Source of the DNA: Allium sativum
Taxonomy: Eukaryota; Streptophyta; Magnoliopsida; Asparagales; Amaryllidaceae
Reading direction: 5' to 3'
NCBI GenBank assembly: GCA_030737875.1
Contig: CM060912.1
Coordinates: 882,345,199 to 882,409,198 of the forward strand
Length of the DNA: 64,000 nt
Below, one piece after another: positions 10,793 to 23,865 of the stretch. A program made the position numbers and the translations under genes. Each line of letters opens with the position of its first letter. Position 1 is the first letter of the stretch. The notes beneath the pieces are model-generated. The model saw only the letters and a list, made by a program, of their open reading frames with translations. It had not been told where the DNA came from and searched no databases.

Positions 10793-12032
10793 TCTCTGGA
10801 AATAGGAAGCTTTATCTCTCTAAATATTAAGAGAAAAGCATATTCTATATACATAAAAATAGTATGAATTTGAGGGCAAGCTTATTTTTGTTGCTAACAT
10901 AAACTGATGGTTATTTCTTTCGTATGTAGGATTGCTAAGAACACTTCTTTATCATCTAATTTTGGATGATAATCATAATCCATTAAAGTTGCATTGCGAC
11001 TAATCTATTTAGATGGATATAATTGGTGCTATTAAATATAATGATAGTATGAATTTTGAATTTCTTTTTTCATAATGTTATATACTGAAGAAACAATACT
11101 TTTTTACTATATAGTAAAAGTAACTATAAATTATTGTATTTCATATAGACATAAGACGGTTGTTACAGCCTATATATAGTGATCTTATCTAGAATTTATT
11201 CATTGTATCTTTTGTATACGTTGTAGATTTAGGGGTTCAAATTAGCATGTCCAATGACTTATTTCCTCCTTGTGTTTTTTCTTTCGAATACAATACATTA
11301 TGAAAAAGATAGAAATCGACTATAAATAATTATTAATACATATGTCTTATAATTTTAGTATGAAGTTGTGTATTTTTGTGAATTTGCCTGAGCAACTCGA
11401 GCAAGATTGCAATATGGAATCATAAATTAGATACTGTAAACAAAAATAAAGTTCCATGCCATGTGAAATAACTTTTTCCTATAGGGTTATAATACAGGAA
11501 GTAACATGCTTCTGCATTCCAATGCACATCTCATTGTTATGCTATAAATCATATTAGTATTATGAAAAACATACCAGTATTTTCAGTTTTGACAATGTAA
11601 AGTGACCAACAATGTATTAGTCTGCTTCTAACAGATTGGATGGTGTCATTTTATTGGTTGATTCGATACCGTAAGGCAAATATTTTTTTTGTCTTTTACA
11701 CAATCAGATGGTGGTTCTTTTCTAGGGCCAACATGGTCTTCCCAATGATGATCAGTCAATTTCTTTAGTTCCACCTCCACTTCCACACTCTTTTTGTCAT
11801 CTGGTGCTAAGTTATATGAAATTGAGTAAGAGGTCATGTTATCCAATTATGCATTTGTCCTGTAATCATGTTGCCAATTCAAGGTCATACTTATTTTGAT
11901 TTGGTTTATTTTCTACATTGTGATCATTATATGTTTAGAGTCTAATATATTTATACGTGTGCATGAGGAAAATTGCTTATTCTTAGCAGCAAGATAAACA
12001 AAGTGCAATAAAATAAATATGCATGCAGTTTC
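10793..12032. other. Host sequence between Tekay-like element and LARD-1
   Basis: This is the continuation of the left flank. It is AT-rich with no recognised element end, and the only coding hint is the short minus-strand frame at 11646-11846. The last five bases (GTTTC, 12028-12032) are the left target duplication of LARD-1. Confidence 0.6.
11646..11846 (-). other. Possible exon, unrecognised
   Basis: A 66-codon minus-strand frame with no ATG at its start reads YNLAPDDKKSVEVEVELKK then LTDHHWEDHVGPRKEPPSD. It is rich in charged residues, unlike chance frames in this AT-rich DNA. A TTACAG acceptor-like site lies a few bases upstream on the minus strand. I do not recognise the protein. It could be an exon, an exon remnant or chance. 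Confidence 0.2.
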
Positions 12033-13601
12033 TATAACAACCCGGATTTTCAGAACCAATTTAAAATTTTTATTTTCGCTATTTTAATGGATTTTGAATA
12101 TTTAAAATGATTTATTTTAAATAATAATGACTAAAAATTTATTTTAAATGAATTTAAAACGCAAAAATTTATTTTAATTATAAAACGAGCCTGAAATGGC
12201 GCGGTAGTTTGAAAATTCGATGTCTAATGAATATACTGAATTCAATATAAGTCAGAATTGGACGAAACAAGAAATATTTGAATCTGTTTAATTATATCTT
12301 CTTAAGAATGTGAAAAATTCTGATTTCATAACGGGAATATTAAGTTATGTCCAGTTTAAAATTAAAAATAGTCGTTATGAAATTTAATTATATTTTCATT
12401 ATATTATGTATGGCCCAAAAAGTCACATTTTGCATACGGATGAATTTGGACTCGAAACCACTTCCATTGAGTTCAAAATGTCGTTTGCGACTCCGAAAAG
12501 TATAAGCTTCGATATATTCCGAGGTCCGGAATTGTGGCATTTCGGTTGGGTTTTGGGTTAACCAAACATAACCCTTAAAAAGTGAAATTTTACTAGGAAG
12601 CTCAGAATTCGACGAGACCAATTTTGTGGGATTCATAGTGAAAAATTATTGTTACCAAAATGCGCGTAGAACGGTGTTAGTATGTGGCCGTGCGAGGAGA
12701 AACCATTTGTTCAAAACAGACAGTCATTTTACAACGGAACATTATTGATACGACCTCAGAATTCGATTCTACTTTTTTTTGAATTCGTATCACCAAATAA
12801 TGCTTAAATCCAAAAGGCCATGATTTTTGAAGTAGCCGTTTGGTCGTGCAAGAAGAAAAGGTGCGCTAAAATCGCATTTTTGAACAATATCTGAGCATCT
12901 TTAAGAATTTTAACGGATGGCCAAACAAACTCGGAATTCGACAAAACTTGATTCGTTGGACTCGTCTTGACGTCTACTATCTCGTGTCCGAAATCCGCGG
13001 TAATTGGAGATCGTTGGCATTAGGATAACAGGAGAGAAACTAGCATATAATCATTTTTCTCCATTTCCTTCTTCATTATTTTCTCCTTCCTCTTTCATTC
13101 CTTTTTCACTCTAATGGGCATCTCCTCCATTCCCGCCGCTGCCGCCCCTCCCCCATCAGCCACCGCCGCCTCCGACCAGCGCCACCCACCTCCGGCCACC
13201 CCTCCCCCTCCTCCAGAACCACTCTTTTCACAAATTTCCCGTTTTTCACAAAACACCCTGTCATTCTTTCCATAATAACTTCCGTTCAGTCCATTTCTGG
13301 CCGAAGGTCCTCAAGGACAAAGTCATAGAGCACGATTTTCGCTTCGATTTGGGTATATGGAAGTACTATTTTGGACTGCGAAGCTGTCCGCAAAACGCGT
13401 CCGAAGTCAACGGACATGCTGCTGTTTTTTGAGATCTCCGGCGAATTGGTACATTTTTGGAAGAAAGTCCAAAAGGTAAAAATTGTCCGAAATGGCGCAT
13501 TTGGGCTAGGTACAAAGTTTGGTGAGGATTGAAGGCTGTATGAAGATTCTAGGATAAAAGAGGCGAAATCGGAAGACGAAAACGACAAAACAAAGACCGC
13601 A
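12033..13601 (+). repeat. LARD-1 5' LTR, segment 1
   Basis: Matches 37755-39343 of the 3' LTR, starting at TATAACAACCCGG versus TGTAACAGCCCGG. It includes a CT-rich stretch (13045-13110) and a GC-rich island (13115-13225, CCGCCGCTGCCGCC) resembling a plant 5' UTR. It is cut at 13601 by LARD-2, and CCGCA (13597-13601) is duplicated at 26623-26627. Confidence 0.92.
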
Positions 13602-15664
13602 TGTAACGACCCGCAAATCCGTACTATCTGAGTTGACTAATAACACCACACGTCCAACCCAAATTGCACAGAAATACGAATCATTATTAGAAAAAAGTTA
13701 GAGGATGAGAAATAGAGAGAAAGAAATATTAGAATAGAAGAAAACAAAGAAGACAAATCTCACAGCAGAATGAATAAAATATATTATATAACAGCTTCCG
13801 AAATACAAAATTTTCACTATATAACATACAGTTATCAGAGTACAGAACTTACAACACAACGGAAATAAAAATACTATATATCTAACACTGAAGCCTCCTG
13901 CTCCAAGCTCCTCCAAGTGAATCAGTAAAATCCTGACTACTTGACTGCCTGTACAAATTTGGGCACCCAAGAGTTTAGGGAAAAACAAACAAAATAAACC
14001 CAGGGTCAGTCATGAGACTGGTGTGAGTAAACTCCAACCATTTGTTTAACTTTCAAAATCCTTTCGAAAGAAAAGATAATAGTAAGACCAGCTCACACAT
14101 AAACATGGATGGTTTTTACCTTACTATAACCCAAAACACTTTGATATGAAAATCCAGTGATATTATATAGTGCCTAAATCAAATAAATAACCAAATAGCA
14201 GAACGCTTGCATCTCACGCTCCATATATAATGTAAAATCAAAAACCGCAGGGCACTTATTGGAGATTGGATTCTGATTATGACAAGGTATGGAACCACCT
14301 TCCGATAGTGTATCTCTAGAGAGGAATACACTGGTTTCAACAAGAACATCTTGCAACCTGGCCCACACATGACCGACCACTCATTTCGCTTGAGTGTATC
14401 GAATGTATATCACCAACGGTTGGGATCAGCAACCGTTTCCCGAATGGGATAGCATCGAATAGAATAAGAAATTAAATAAATCTCTAGATAGGTGATTATA
14501 CACCCTAATGGGAGCGACCCACACAGCCATGTTGCCTTCCCGATTTTTGTCATTTCCCGGTTGTTGAGGCCTGAGGCTATGATTACTTTCTATTCATTGA
14601 TAGCACAATCACTTTGAATGCCACATCGTCAGATCCGTTAATCACTAGTTGATTTGCACAAATATATTCTGGATATTATGCTAAGGGAATAAATCCGTTG
14701 CCACCATATATACATTTATACAGACCAACATATTTGATCATTGGAAATACTCTGTCAGACATTCATCCATTTACGTTCGTTCTGGGATTGAACGAAACCG
14801 AAGGCACAATTTCTATTAATAGAAAAACCCCTTGCATTTCACTCCGTCTTCGATTCGTACAACCTGATTCGCAATGCTAGTGCCAATACGGAGTGGTTCT
14901 CAGATAATAATCCAACCGGTCTCTCCATATAGACAACGACATTGGCAAACACTTCGATAGTCGGTTCTTTAACTATCGAAGAAAAATAAACAACCATCCA
15001 TTCATCCATAACATCAATCAATCACTGGGCCTGTTAATTAATATTTCATTAATTAATTCACTTCTCTATTTCTCTATCAATATTTGTTAACCAAATAATT
15101 TCGATAATCATCTTGGCCTCTTACGCTATTTGGAAAAACATTTCCATATATCGCCTTCTATTATTTTCTATAGTTAGAAAATATATTCTGTTTGTATTTG
15201 AAATACAATTTCAATCACTTATCTCTTTCCCGACTACTTTAATTATACTCAAGAAATAATTACTTTTATATTTCCAAAATTCCATCACTTGGGTTAAAAC
15301 GAATGCTGTATAAAACATCGTTACAACAACCCAAAATATTTTATTCAACTAACTCTTTTTCAAACACTTCTCTTCAAGACTGGATCCTGCTATTTATCAA
15401 TTAAAAATGAAATCAACCAAGTTGGGGTAAAATTACCTCCCAGACCTTGACTGAAAACATCCTCAACTTCAAAACTGCAAAACCACTTACCTCGAATAAC
15501 CACACTATAAAACCTAATTATTCATTTTTAAAACATATATATGGTTCGCTTTCTATTTCTAATTAATAGATTTCCCTTTTTGTTTACAATATTCTATTTT
15601 TTATTTCGTTTCCTTATTGAATTCTATATATATCGATACATTGATTTCTAACTATCAAATTATC

Positions 15665-15862
15665 TTAAAAATATTCTAACTCCTTAAATTCTCGGAAAAA
15701 TTCGCCATAACCTCCTTTGTACCGGGAGCATCGGGATATTTCAAATATCCTCCCGTGGCCCTTTCCATTCAAAAAGAAAATCAAAAAAAGCCAAGTGGCT
15801 TGCCGATTCGGCGCATAAAACCTCATATGGAATTTAAACGTGTACCTTTTTGTCGGGCACAT
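15665..15862 (-). CDS. 65-codon ORF in conserved module (LARD-2, left LTR)
   Basis: The protein begins MCPTKRYTFKF and ends FFREFKELEYF. It is open in both LARD-2 LTRs with only three visible residue differences. DNA around it matches the LARD-1 and LARD-3 interiors (GACAAAnAGGTACA, then CTTGGCTTTTT, then GGAGGTTATGGCGAA). The core CPT(K/N)RY is shared with the LARD-1 ORF at 37401. A stop codon lies just upstream of this ATG and an ACAG/GT acceptor-like site ~55 bp further. Function unknown. A distant Athila/Tat-type Gag N terminus (PTRY motif) is a weak possibility, as is a conserved DNA element that is not translated. Confidence 0.35.
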   Translation of the reverse strand: MCPTKRYTFKFHMRFYAPNRQATWLFLIFFLNGKGHGRIFEISRCSRYKGGYGEFFREFKELEYF

Positions 15863-17053
15863 AAATTACAATCTTCATGTACTTTATCTCATACCTGTCT
15901 AACACATGTTCACTTGTTTTCAATTCAATTCAACTCAATCCAATCGTTTGAATTCAGTTTCGCCCATTTATTCTTTAATTAGCTATTTTGCCTATTTCAC
16001 TTCTTTGTTTGAACATAACATGTTCAAACAAATATTTAACTTGCTCATAACCAAACTGAATTTCAATTTCAATTCTAGTTTTCTTTTCGATTTCGAATAT
16101 AAATCTCCAAATCGAATTCACTTATTCAAAGCCCAATGTTAATTCAAAATCTCATTAACTAATTACTACTCGAATTAGTTAATTCTATTCAATAGACAAA
16201 AATCTGATTTCTGTTTCAAAAATCAATTCATTACTCCACTTAAGTTCACATATAATTTACAACTCAAAATCTGAAATTTTCTAAATAGAAATTCAGATTT
16301 TATTCGCTTAAAATCCTTTTATAAAATTAAATAAACCGTTATGGTTTTAAATGGTTATGGCGCTGTTTTTCTGAAAATTTGATTTTGATATAACTCAAAA
16401 TCTATTCGACTAAATCCAGATTTTTCTCCTCCATTAGAAAACTATTATCAAATCGGTCCTGACGTTTCTTGTTTCAAAGAATTCCGACTTCAATTGAGTT
16501 CAATATACTCAATTGAAGTTCGAAACGCCAATTTACGAACTGCTGCGCTGCGGCGAGTTCGTTTTAATTATATTTATAAATATAAACGTTCAAACTTCGT
16601 ATGTAATAAATTCAACTTCATTCTGATATATTTTTAATATATATCAAATCAATTTTTCCCAATTCAACATACTATTTTCGATTATCTAAAATTGTCGATT
16701 ATTCCTTATTCGGTAAATTTTTTTATACTTCGATCTTCTATATTCAAATTCCATTTCAAATTATAATCCTTTGGATTTATTTCTATTCAGTATAAAAATC
16801 CTCATTCTGAAATATATTCCGTCGTTCCTATTTCGGAGTGATTTCAACTTCCTATTTTCAAATTCTATTTGAATTTTACATATTCCAATTTTATCTTAAA
16901 TTCTATATTCAAATTTAGTCCAATTTATATTTTGAACATCAGAATACATTCCATCGTTTATTTCTTTAAAACGATTTTCCATTTCTATTTTTAAATTCAC
17001 ATTTGAATTTAAATATTCAAATTATCAAATGATAATTTTTCTCACTTTATTTC

Positions 17054-17236
17054 TATAAACACTGTTTATAATTTCATTTCAATTATCTGATTATCCAACG
17101 AAAATCAATCCATTTCATTTATAAACACCGTTTATAAATTTACTTCAATTTCCTACGTTATTTAATTTATAAATATCATTTATACATTAATCACTTCAAT
17201 TTCCTGTATTATTTAATTTATAAACATCGTTTATAA
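17054..17236. repeat. Four reiterated TATAAAC...GTTTATA hairpins
   Basis: Palindromic cores lie at 17054-17070, 17118-17138, 17167-17184 (ATATCAT variant) and 17217-17236, spaced ~50-65 bp, each separated by TTTCAATT/CTTCAATTTCCT-like sequence. The right LTR has the same set near 24238-24420. Confidence 0.7.
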
Positions 17237-17665
17237 TTTCCATACTTGTTTAAAACAAGTTAATAGCTCAATAAAAATTCAAATTTTCTATATTTAAAAA
17301 AATAGATTTTCCCTTTTAAATTTCAAATATCATTTTCACTACATTTTTATATATCAACAATTTGGTCACAGTGATTTTAAACATTCAAACAACCCAATTT
17401 TCAATCAACACATTATATATGTGATAATATGTGAAAACAGACAATTAATAAAATTTTGAGAAATCCAGTTGGATCCCTCCAACCTATTCTCCTGCATTCA
17501 CAGACGTTAGTTAACAGAAATAATACCCATCCTGCTTCGTGGCAGGATATCGCGGTATAGAAGGTCATCCACTATCATAGCGTGGGGTATATAGGGTAAT
17601 CATCCGCTAATGGTACCACGGGCATCCGTTAATGATACTGCGGGAACAATCCAATCATCAACCCA

Positions 17666-17692
17666 ATATATATATATATATATATATATAAT
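17666..17692. repeat. TA microsatellite
   Basis: About 13 TA units. The matching site in the right LTR (24847-24893) has about 23, so the array has changed length since insertion. Confidence 0.9.
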
Positions 17693-18118
17693 AGCCAACC
17701 CTAAATAACTAATATATTTAAATCAACCAGAAAGCATTCAAACAAGCACAGACAATTATTTTTAACAGATAAAAATAATTCTTAATAAGGTGAGTGAGAT
17801 TTACTCACCGTGGTTTTTATTTCTCGATCTATTCTGATTCCCATTTAAATTCCACTGAGAAGTATTTGACGATGCAAGTCAATGCATCTCGTTTCACTGA
17901 GATCTATTATTGTGTAAATAAATTACTCATTTACAAGATTCATATTAATAATAATTTATTTATTTCATTTAAGTTAATCACTTTAAATTAAATGAAATAG
18001 TTTTTTTTTTTTTAAAAAAAAGGTCTAGGCAAGTGTAAGTTATATAAATTAACTTAGACTTATATATATATGTGTGTAAATTTTAAACGAGTTACTAAAC
18101 GAAGTATTAAATTTATAC

Positions 18119-18780
18119 CTTGAAATCGAACTTCCTCACCATCTCCTTAATGTTAACATTGTTTCTCTCCACTGCCTTGCCTTTACAATTTCCAAATCCT
18201 TTTATTTTCTTATTTCCATTTGAAATAACCTGGACAGTATTTTTGCTCAACTAATCCCCGACCATTTCTTCCTTAAAGCCACCAAAGCCGTAAGCTTCAA
18301 TCCACCAAACTCCCTTCAACATGAATACGTCCGAGACCACCATCAATCACCTAGAACTAGTCGCTCGTTGAAATTTGTGAACACGATGTTCTTCTCATCG
18401 TCAAAAACACAGAGCCGCACTTGATTCCTGAAACCAACTAGAATTCTTGAACTTCCAGAACCCTAGGCAACTCGCGTTCTTCCATTCCCCTTTGCTTCTC
18501 GAGTTCGAATCTCCAGAAAAGGGTTCGCACCTCCGGATTCGAATGGCTTCATCGCGGTTTCTATATGATGCCAGGCCTCGTGAACCTAAAGACAACCCGC
18601 GCCCTAACTTGCAGTGCTCGAGTTCCACCACCCCAAAATGCTTTAAAAGCCTTCGATCGATTTCGATGTTAAAGAGGAGCGCGACCATTTTTAGTTTATC
18701 TGAAGCTTTGTTTTTTATCTATTTTGGGAGAAATCGAAGTAAAAGAAAATGGACTGGGTAGTTGCGATATACAAAGGGAC
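18119..18780 (-). promoter_or_regulatory. Candidate transcribed leader exon of LARD-2 LTR
   Basis: Reading the minus strand, a GC-richer segment with CCTGGGCG/GCGCGGG-type words ends in TTCAAG/GTATAA, a donor-like site at 18119/18118. The layout resembles LARD-3 (TATA, GC-rich segment, GTAAGT). Short frames occur on both strands but are not kept between the two LTRs; the one at 25316-25549 has a premature stop in this copy, so I do not call a gene. Confidence 0.3.
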
Positions 18781-19418
18781 AACCAATTTTTTTTTCAAGC
18801 TTAGAACTTTTCTTTACAGAGAAAAAAGCTATGAGAAGAATTTAAGGGGAGGGAGTCGCGATTAAATAGGTGAAGAAGACTTAGTTATTAAGGAATGAAG
18901 GTAAGTGCTTACTAGGGTAATGTTTATCAGGGGTAGGTTAGTTTACTTGATTTGATGTAGTGCTTATCCACTTATATTTAAAATAATAAAAATTCGGGGT
19001 TCAATAATTTAAATCACAAACCGCTATTTTATCGTAACCACTATTGTTTCAACAGTGTAACACTATTCTGAACTAACTGAATATATTTTATATTTAATTT
19101 GAACGTAAATATAAATAACCGAAATAAATTAATACAATATAATTTAAATTCAAAAACAAATAAATCCTTCGATAATAAATTATTCTTATATCTTTTATAT
19201 TCAATCAGAACTGACACTGATCATCTGATTCATCTCGATTCAGTTTTAACTTCAATTTCAATATATTTTGTATTACGAAAATTTAATATATTCGATATTA
19301 AATCAAAACCGATTATTAAATCAATAGCTAAATATAAAATTCATTTATATTATCAATTCGATATTTAAAACCATATTAAATATTTAAAATAAACTATTCA
19401 AAAATCCGGGTCGTTACA

Positions 19419-19431
19419 TTCTTCCCCCCTT
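19419..19431 (-). other. LARD-2 polypurine tract
   Basis: Minus strand AAGGGGGGAAGAA immediately before the 3' LTR (which begins at 19418 and runs leftward). The TTTCGGGGACGAAAT box lies just upstream. Confidence 0.9.
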
Positions 19432-20430
19432 AAAATAATTTCGTCCCCGAAATTGCTAAAGTAAGAAAAACGCTACAAACCCATTTACTTTCCGAGTATT
19501 TTCTTATGTTGAAACACAACTCTTCACATTTCGACCATTTTAGTCCTAACCAACTTTTGGTTTTCATATATATACTCACATTCATGTTTATCTGAATGAT
19601 TTACAATTCACATTCAATTCATATTTCACTCATGTATATTCGAATTCATTCAAATTGATTTTAAATCAATTTATTCACTTCAATCCATTTAAACTTCCAC
19701 ATTCACATTCCTGGGATTTCATTTTAAATCGTTTCGACATCACATAAATATATACTTATATTTATTCCCATCTCAAATTCAAAACATTTGAATTTTCAAA
19801 CCGTCTTATTTTCTTTCAACAAATTTCCATCAAAACTTTTCTAAAGTAGCAATCCATCACTTAGAAACCAGAAAATGAACACTGATGATGTTACAGTCAT
19901 CATCAGAATTATTTTCCAGCCAGTGAAGTGAGTTCAGTGCTTTATCACATTCAAAATCCATCTAAAATGATTTTTAATCAGAAATCCTTCCAAAACAAAG
20001 CTATATTATTTTAATATACTTTGAAAAATATTTTCTAACTTCCCAGGATTTAAATTCCAAATTCTGCTTTGAATTAAATTTGGATTCATCTCATTTGTAT
20101 ATTTAATTCATATACAAATTCTATTTTGGTTATTTATATAACCATTTCAATTTTTATAATCTTGATTATAATTTTAACATCCAACACATCCATGTATTAT
20201 AATAATTTCATAAAATTATTACTTCTATATCAAAAATAGAATTTTGGGTAAAATTATTTCATTTACCCACTTTAAAACAATATCATGTCGAATTTTTCTG
20301 TTCAAGTGTTTAGAAATTCCTATCGGCTTTGTGGCGTCCCACGATTCGATCAGAATTCATAAACCACTCAACAGACCAACCAACACAATATAAAACAACT
20401 TTTATATCAATTAGCAAATACGCTCTCTCG

Positions 20431-20434
<4 letters not shown>

Positions 20435-20472
<38 letters not shown>
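20435..20472. repeat. TA microsatellite in LARD-2 interior
   Basis: About 18 TA units next to the post-primer-site hairpin. Confidence 0.9.
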
Positions 20473-20473
<1 letters not shown>

Positions 20474-20477
20474 TCAA

Positions 20478-20514
20478 CTCATTCTAGGGTACTACTGACC
20501 CTATATCCAATGAG
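20478..20514 (-). other. Post-primer-site hairpin (LARD-2)
   Basis: On the sense (minus) strand, CTCATT and AATGAG form an outer stem around AGGGT-CAGTAGT-ACCCT. LARD-1 (36792-36830) and LARD-3 (56871-56909) have CTCGTT/AACGAG and AGGAT/ATCCT at the same positions, so both stems show compensating changes. It lies 38 bases 3' of the primer site. This is a candidate packaging or dimerisation signal. Confidence 0.65.
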
Positions 20515-20552
20515 CACAAACCCACCAAAGCCTAGGTATTCGCTCAACCTAA

Positions 20553-20564
20553 GCTCTGATACCA
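20553..20564 (-). other. LARD-2 primer binding site
   Basis: GCTCTGATACCA on the + strand is the reverse complement of TGGTATCAGAGC (initiator-Met tRNA). It lies two bases from the LTR that starts at 20567. Confidence 0.95.
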
Positions 20565-22634
20565 ACTGCAACGACCCGCAAATCCGTACTCTGAGTTGAC
20601 TAATAACACCACACGTCCAACCCAAATTGCACAGAAATACGAATCATTATTAGAAAAAAGTTAGAGGATGAGAAATAGAAAGAAAGTAATTTTAGAATAG
20701 AAGAAAACAAAGAAGACAAATCTCACAGCGGAATGAATAAAATATATTATATAACATAGCTTTTGAAATACAAAATTTTCACTGTATAACATACAGTTAT
20801 CAGAGTACAACACTTACAACACAGCGGAAATAAAAATACTATAAATCTAACACTGAAGCCTCCTGCTCCAAGCTCCTCCAAGTGAATCTGTAAAATCCCG
20901 ACTACTTGACTGCCCGTACAAATTTGGGCACCCAAGAGTTTAGGGAAAAACTAACAAAATTAACTCTGGGTCAGTCACGGGACTGGTGTGAGTAAACTCC
21001 AACCATTTGTTTAACTTTCAAAATCCTTTTGAAAGAAAAGATAATAGTAAGACCAACCCACACATAAACATGGATGGTTTTTACCTTACTATAACCCAAA
21101 ACACTTTGATATGTAAATCTAGTGATATTATAATAGTGTCTAAATCAAATAAATAACCAAATAGCAGAACGCTTGCATCTCACGCTCCATATATAATGTA
21201 AAATCAAAAACCGCAGGGCACTTGTTGGAGACTGGATTCTGACTATGACAAGGTATGGAACTACCTTCTGATAGTGTATCTCTAGAGAGGAATACACTGG
21301 GTTCAACAAGAACATCTTGCAACCCGGCCCACACATGACCGACCACTCATTTCGCTTGAGTGTATCGAATGTATATCACTAACGGTTGGGATCAGCAACC
21401 GTTTCCTGAATGGGACAACATCGAATAGAATAAGAAATTAAATGAATCTCTAGATAGGTGATTATACACCCTAATGGGAGCGACCCACATAGCCATGCTG
21501 CCTGCCCGATTTTTGTCATTTTCCGGTTGTTGAGGCCTGACGCTACGATTAATTTCTTTTCATTGATAGCACAATCACTTTGAATGCCACATCGTCAGAT
21601 CCGTTAATCACTAGTTGATTTGCACAAATATATTCTGGATATTATGCTAAGGGAATAAATCTTTTGCCACCATATAAACATTTATACAAACCAACATATT
21701 CGATAATTGGAAATACTCTGTCAAACTTTCATCCATTTACGTTCGTTCTGGGATTGAACGAAACCGAAGGCACAATTTCTATTAATAGAAAAAGCCCTTG
21801 CATTTCACTCCATCTTCGATTACCTTTGTATAATCTGATTCGCAATGCTACTGCCAATACGGAGAGGTTCTCGGATAATAATCCAACCGGTTTCTCCATA
21901 TTGACAAGGATATTGGCAAACACTTCGATGGTCGGTTCTTTAACTGTCGAAGAAAAATAAACAACCATCCATTCATCCATAACATCAATCAATCACCGGG
22001 CCTGTTAATTAATATTTCATTAATTAATCCACTTCTCTATTTCTCTATCAATATTTGTTAACCAAATAATTTCGATAATCATCTTGGCCTCTTACGCTAT
22101 TTGGAAAAACTTTTCCATATATCGCCTTCTATTATTTTCAATAGTTAGAAAATAAATTCTATTTGTATTTGAAAAACAATTTCAATCACTTATCTCTTTC
22201 CCGACTACTTTAATTATACTCAAAAAATAATTACTTTTATATTTCCAAAATTCCATCACTTGGGTTAAAACGAATGTTGTATAATACATCGTTACAACAA
22301 CCCAAAATATTTTATTCAACTAACTCTTTTTCAAACACTTCTCTTCGAGACTGGATCCTGCTATTTATCAATTAAAAATGAAATCAATCAAGTTGGGGTA
22401 AAATTACCTCTCAGACCTTGACTGAAAACATCATCAACTTCAAAACGGCAAAACCACTTACCTCGAATAACCACACTATAAAACCCAATTATTCATTTTT
22501 AAAACATGTATATGGTTCGCTTTCTATTTCTAATTTATAGATTTCCCTTTTTGTTTACAATATTCCATTTTTTTTTCATTTCCTTATTGAATTCTATATA
22601 TATCGATACATTGATTTCTAACTATCAAATTATC

Positions 22635-22832
22635 TTAAAAATATTCTAACTCCTTAAATTCCAGGAAAAATTCGCCATAACCTCCTTTGTACCGGGAGCA
22701 TCGGGATATTTCAAATAGCCTCCCATGGCCCTTTCCATTCAAAAAGAAAATAAAAAAAAGCCAAGTGGCTTGCCGATTTGGCGCATAAAACCTCATAAGG
22801 AATTTAAACGTGTACCTTTTTGTCGGGCACAT
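22635..22832 (-). CDS. 65-codon ORF in conserved module (LARD-2, right LTR)
   Basis: Second copy of the frame at 15665-15862, starting MCPTKRYTFKF and keeping the full 65 codons. Visible differences are H to L, L to F, I to L and R to L, all single-base changes. Being inside the functional 5' LTR it could lie on the element RNA downstream of a candidate leader. Coding status is unproven. Confidence 0.35.
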   Translation of the reverse strand: MCPTKRYTFKFLMRFYAPNRQATWLFFIFFLNGKGHGRLFEISRCSRYKGGYGEFFLEFKELEYF

Positions 22833-23865
22833 AAATTACAATCTTCATATACTTCATCCCATACCTGTCTAACACATATTCACCTGTTTTCAATTCAACT
22901 CAATCCAATCGTTTGAATTCAATTTCGCCCATTTATTATTTAATTAGCTATTTTGCCTATTTCACTTCTTTGTTTGAACATAACATGTTCAAACAAAATA
23001 TTTAACTTGCTCATAACCAAATTGAATTTCAATTTCAATTCTAGTTTTCTTTTCGATTTCGAATATAAATTTCCAAATCGAATTCACTTATTCAAAGCCC
23101 AATATTAATTCAAAATCTCTGTAACTAATTACTACTCGAATTAGTTAATTCTATTCAATAGTCAAAAATCTTATTTCCGTTTCAAAAATCAATTCATTAC
23201 TCCACTTAAGTTCACATATAATTTACAACTCAAAATCTTAAATTTTCTAAATAGAATTTCGGATTTTATTCGCTTAAAATCCTTTTATAAAATTAAATAA
23301 ACCGTTATGGTTTTAAATGGTTATGGAGCTGTTTTTCTGAAAATTTGATTTTGATATAACTCAAAATCTATTCGATGAAATCCAGAATTTTCTCCTCCAT
23401 TAGAAAATTATTATTAAATCGGTCCTGACGTTTCTTGTTTCAAAGAATTCCGACTTCAATTGAGTTCTGTATACTCAATTGAAGTTTGAAACGCCAATTT
23501 ACGAACTTCAGCGCTGCGGCGAGTTCATTTCAATTATATTTATAAATATAAACATTTAAACTTCGTCTATAATAAATTCATCTTCATTGTGATATATTTT
23601 TAATATATATCAAATCAATTTTTCCCAATTCAACATACTATTTTCGATTATCTAAAATTGTCGATTTTTCCTTACTCGATAATTTTTTTTTTTGTACTTC
23701 TATCTTCTATATTCAAATTCCATTTCAAATTATAATCCTTTGGATTTATTTCTATTCAGTTTAAAAATCCTCATTCTGAAATATATTACGTCGTTCCTAT
23801 TTCGGAATGATTTCAACTTTCTATTTTCAAATTCTATTTGAATTTTCCATATTCCAATTTTATCT

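Larger units (their letters stand above)
13602..19418 (-). repeat. LARD-2 3' LTR (left copy)
   Basis: Matches 20567-26622. It contains a short ORF module at 15665-15862, a reiterated TATAAAC...GTTTATA hairpin set, a TA microsatellite and a GC-richer leader-like segment (18380-18690). The shorter length relative to the right copy is mainly explained by a minisatellite at 23866-24050. Confidence 0.95.
19419..20566 (-). other. LARD-2 interior, non-coding
   Basis: Only 1,148 bp lie between the LTRs. On the sense strand it starts with the primer site, a structured hairpin and a TA microsatellite, and ends with TTTCGGGGACGAAAT and the polypurine tract. No frame above ~60 codons is present and no gag or pol motif is visible. 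Confidence 0.9.

Noticed and set aside
13286..13588. 100-codon minus-strand frame in LARD-1 LTR
   Set aside because: The matching segment in the 3' LTR (39060-39340) does not keep it as one frame, and no motif is visible.
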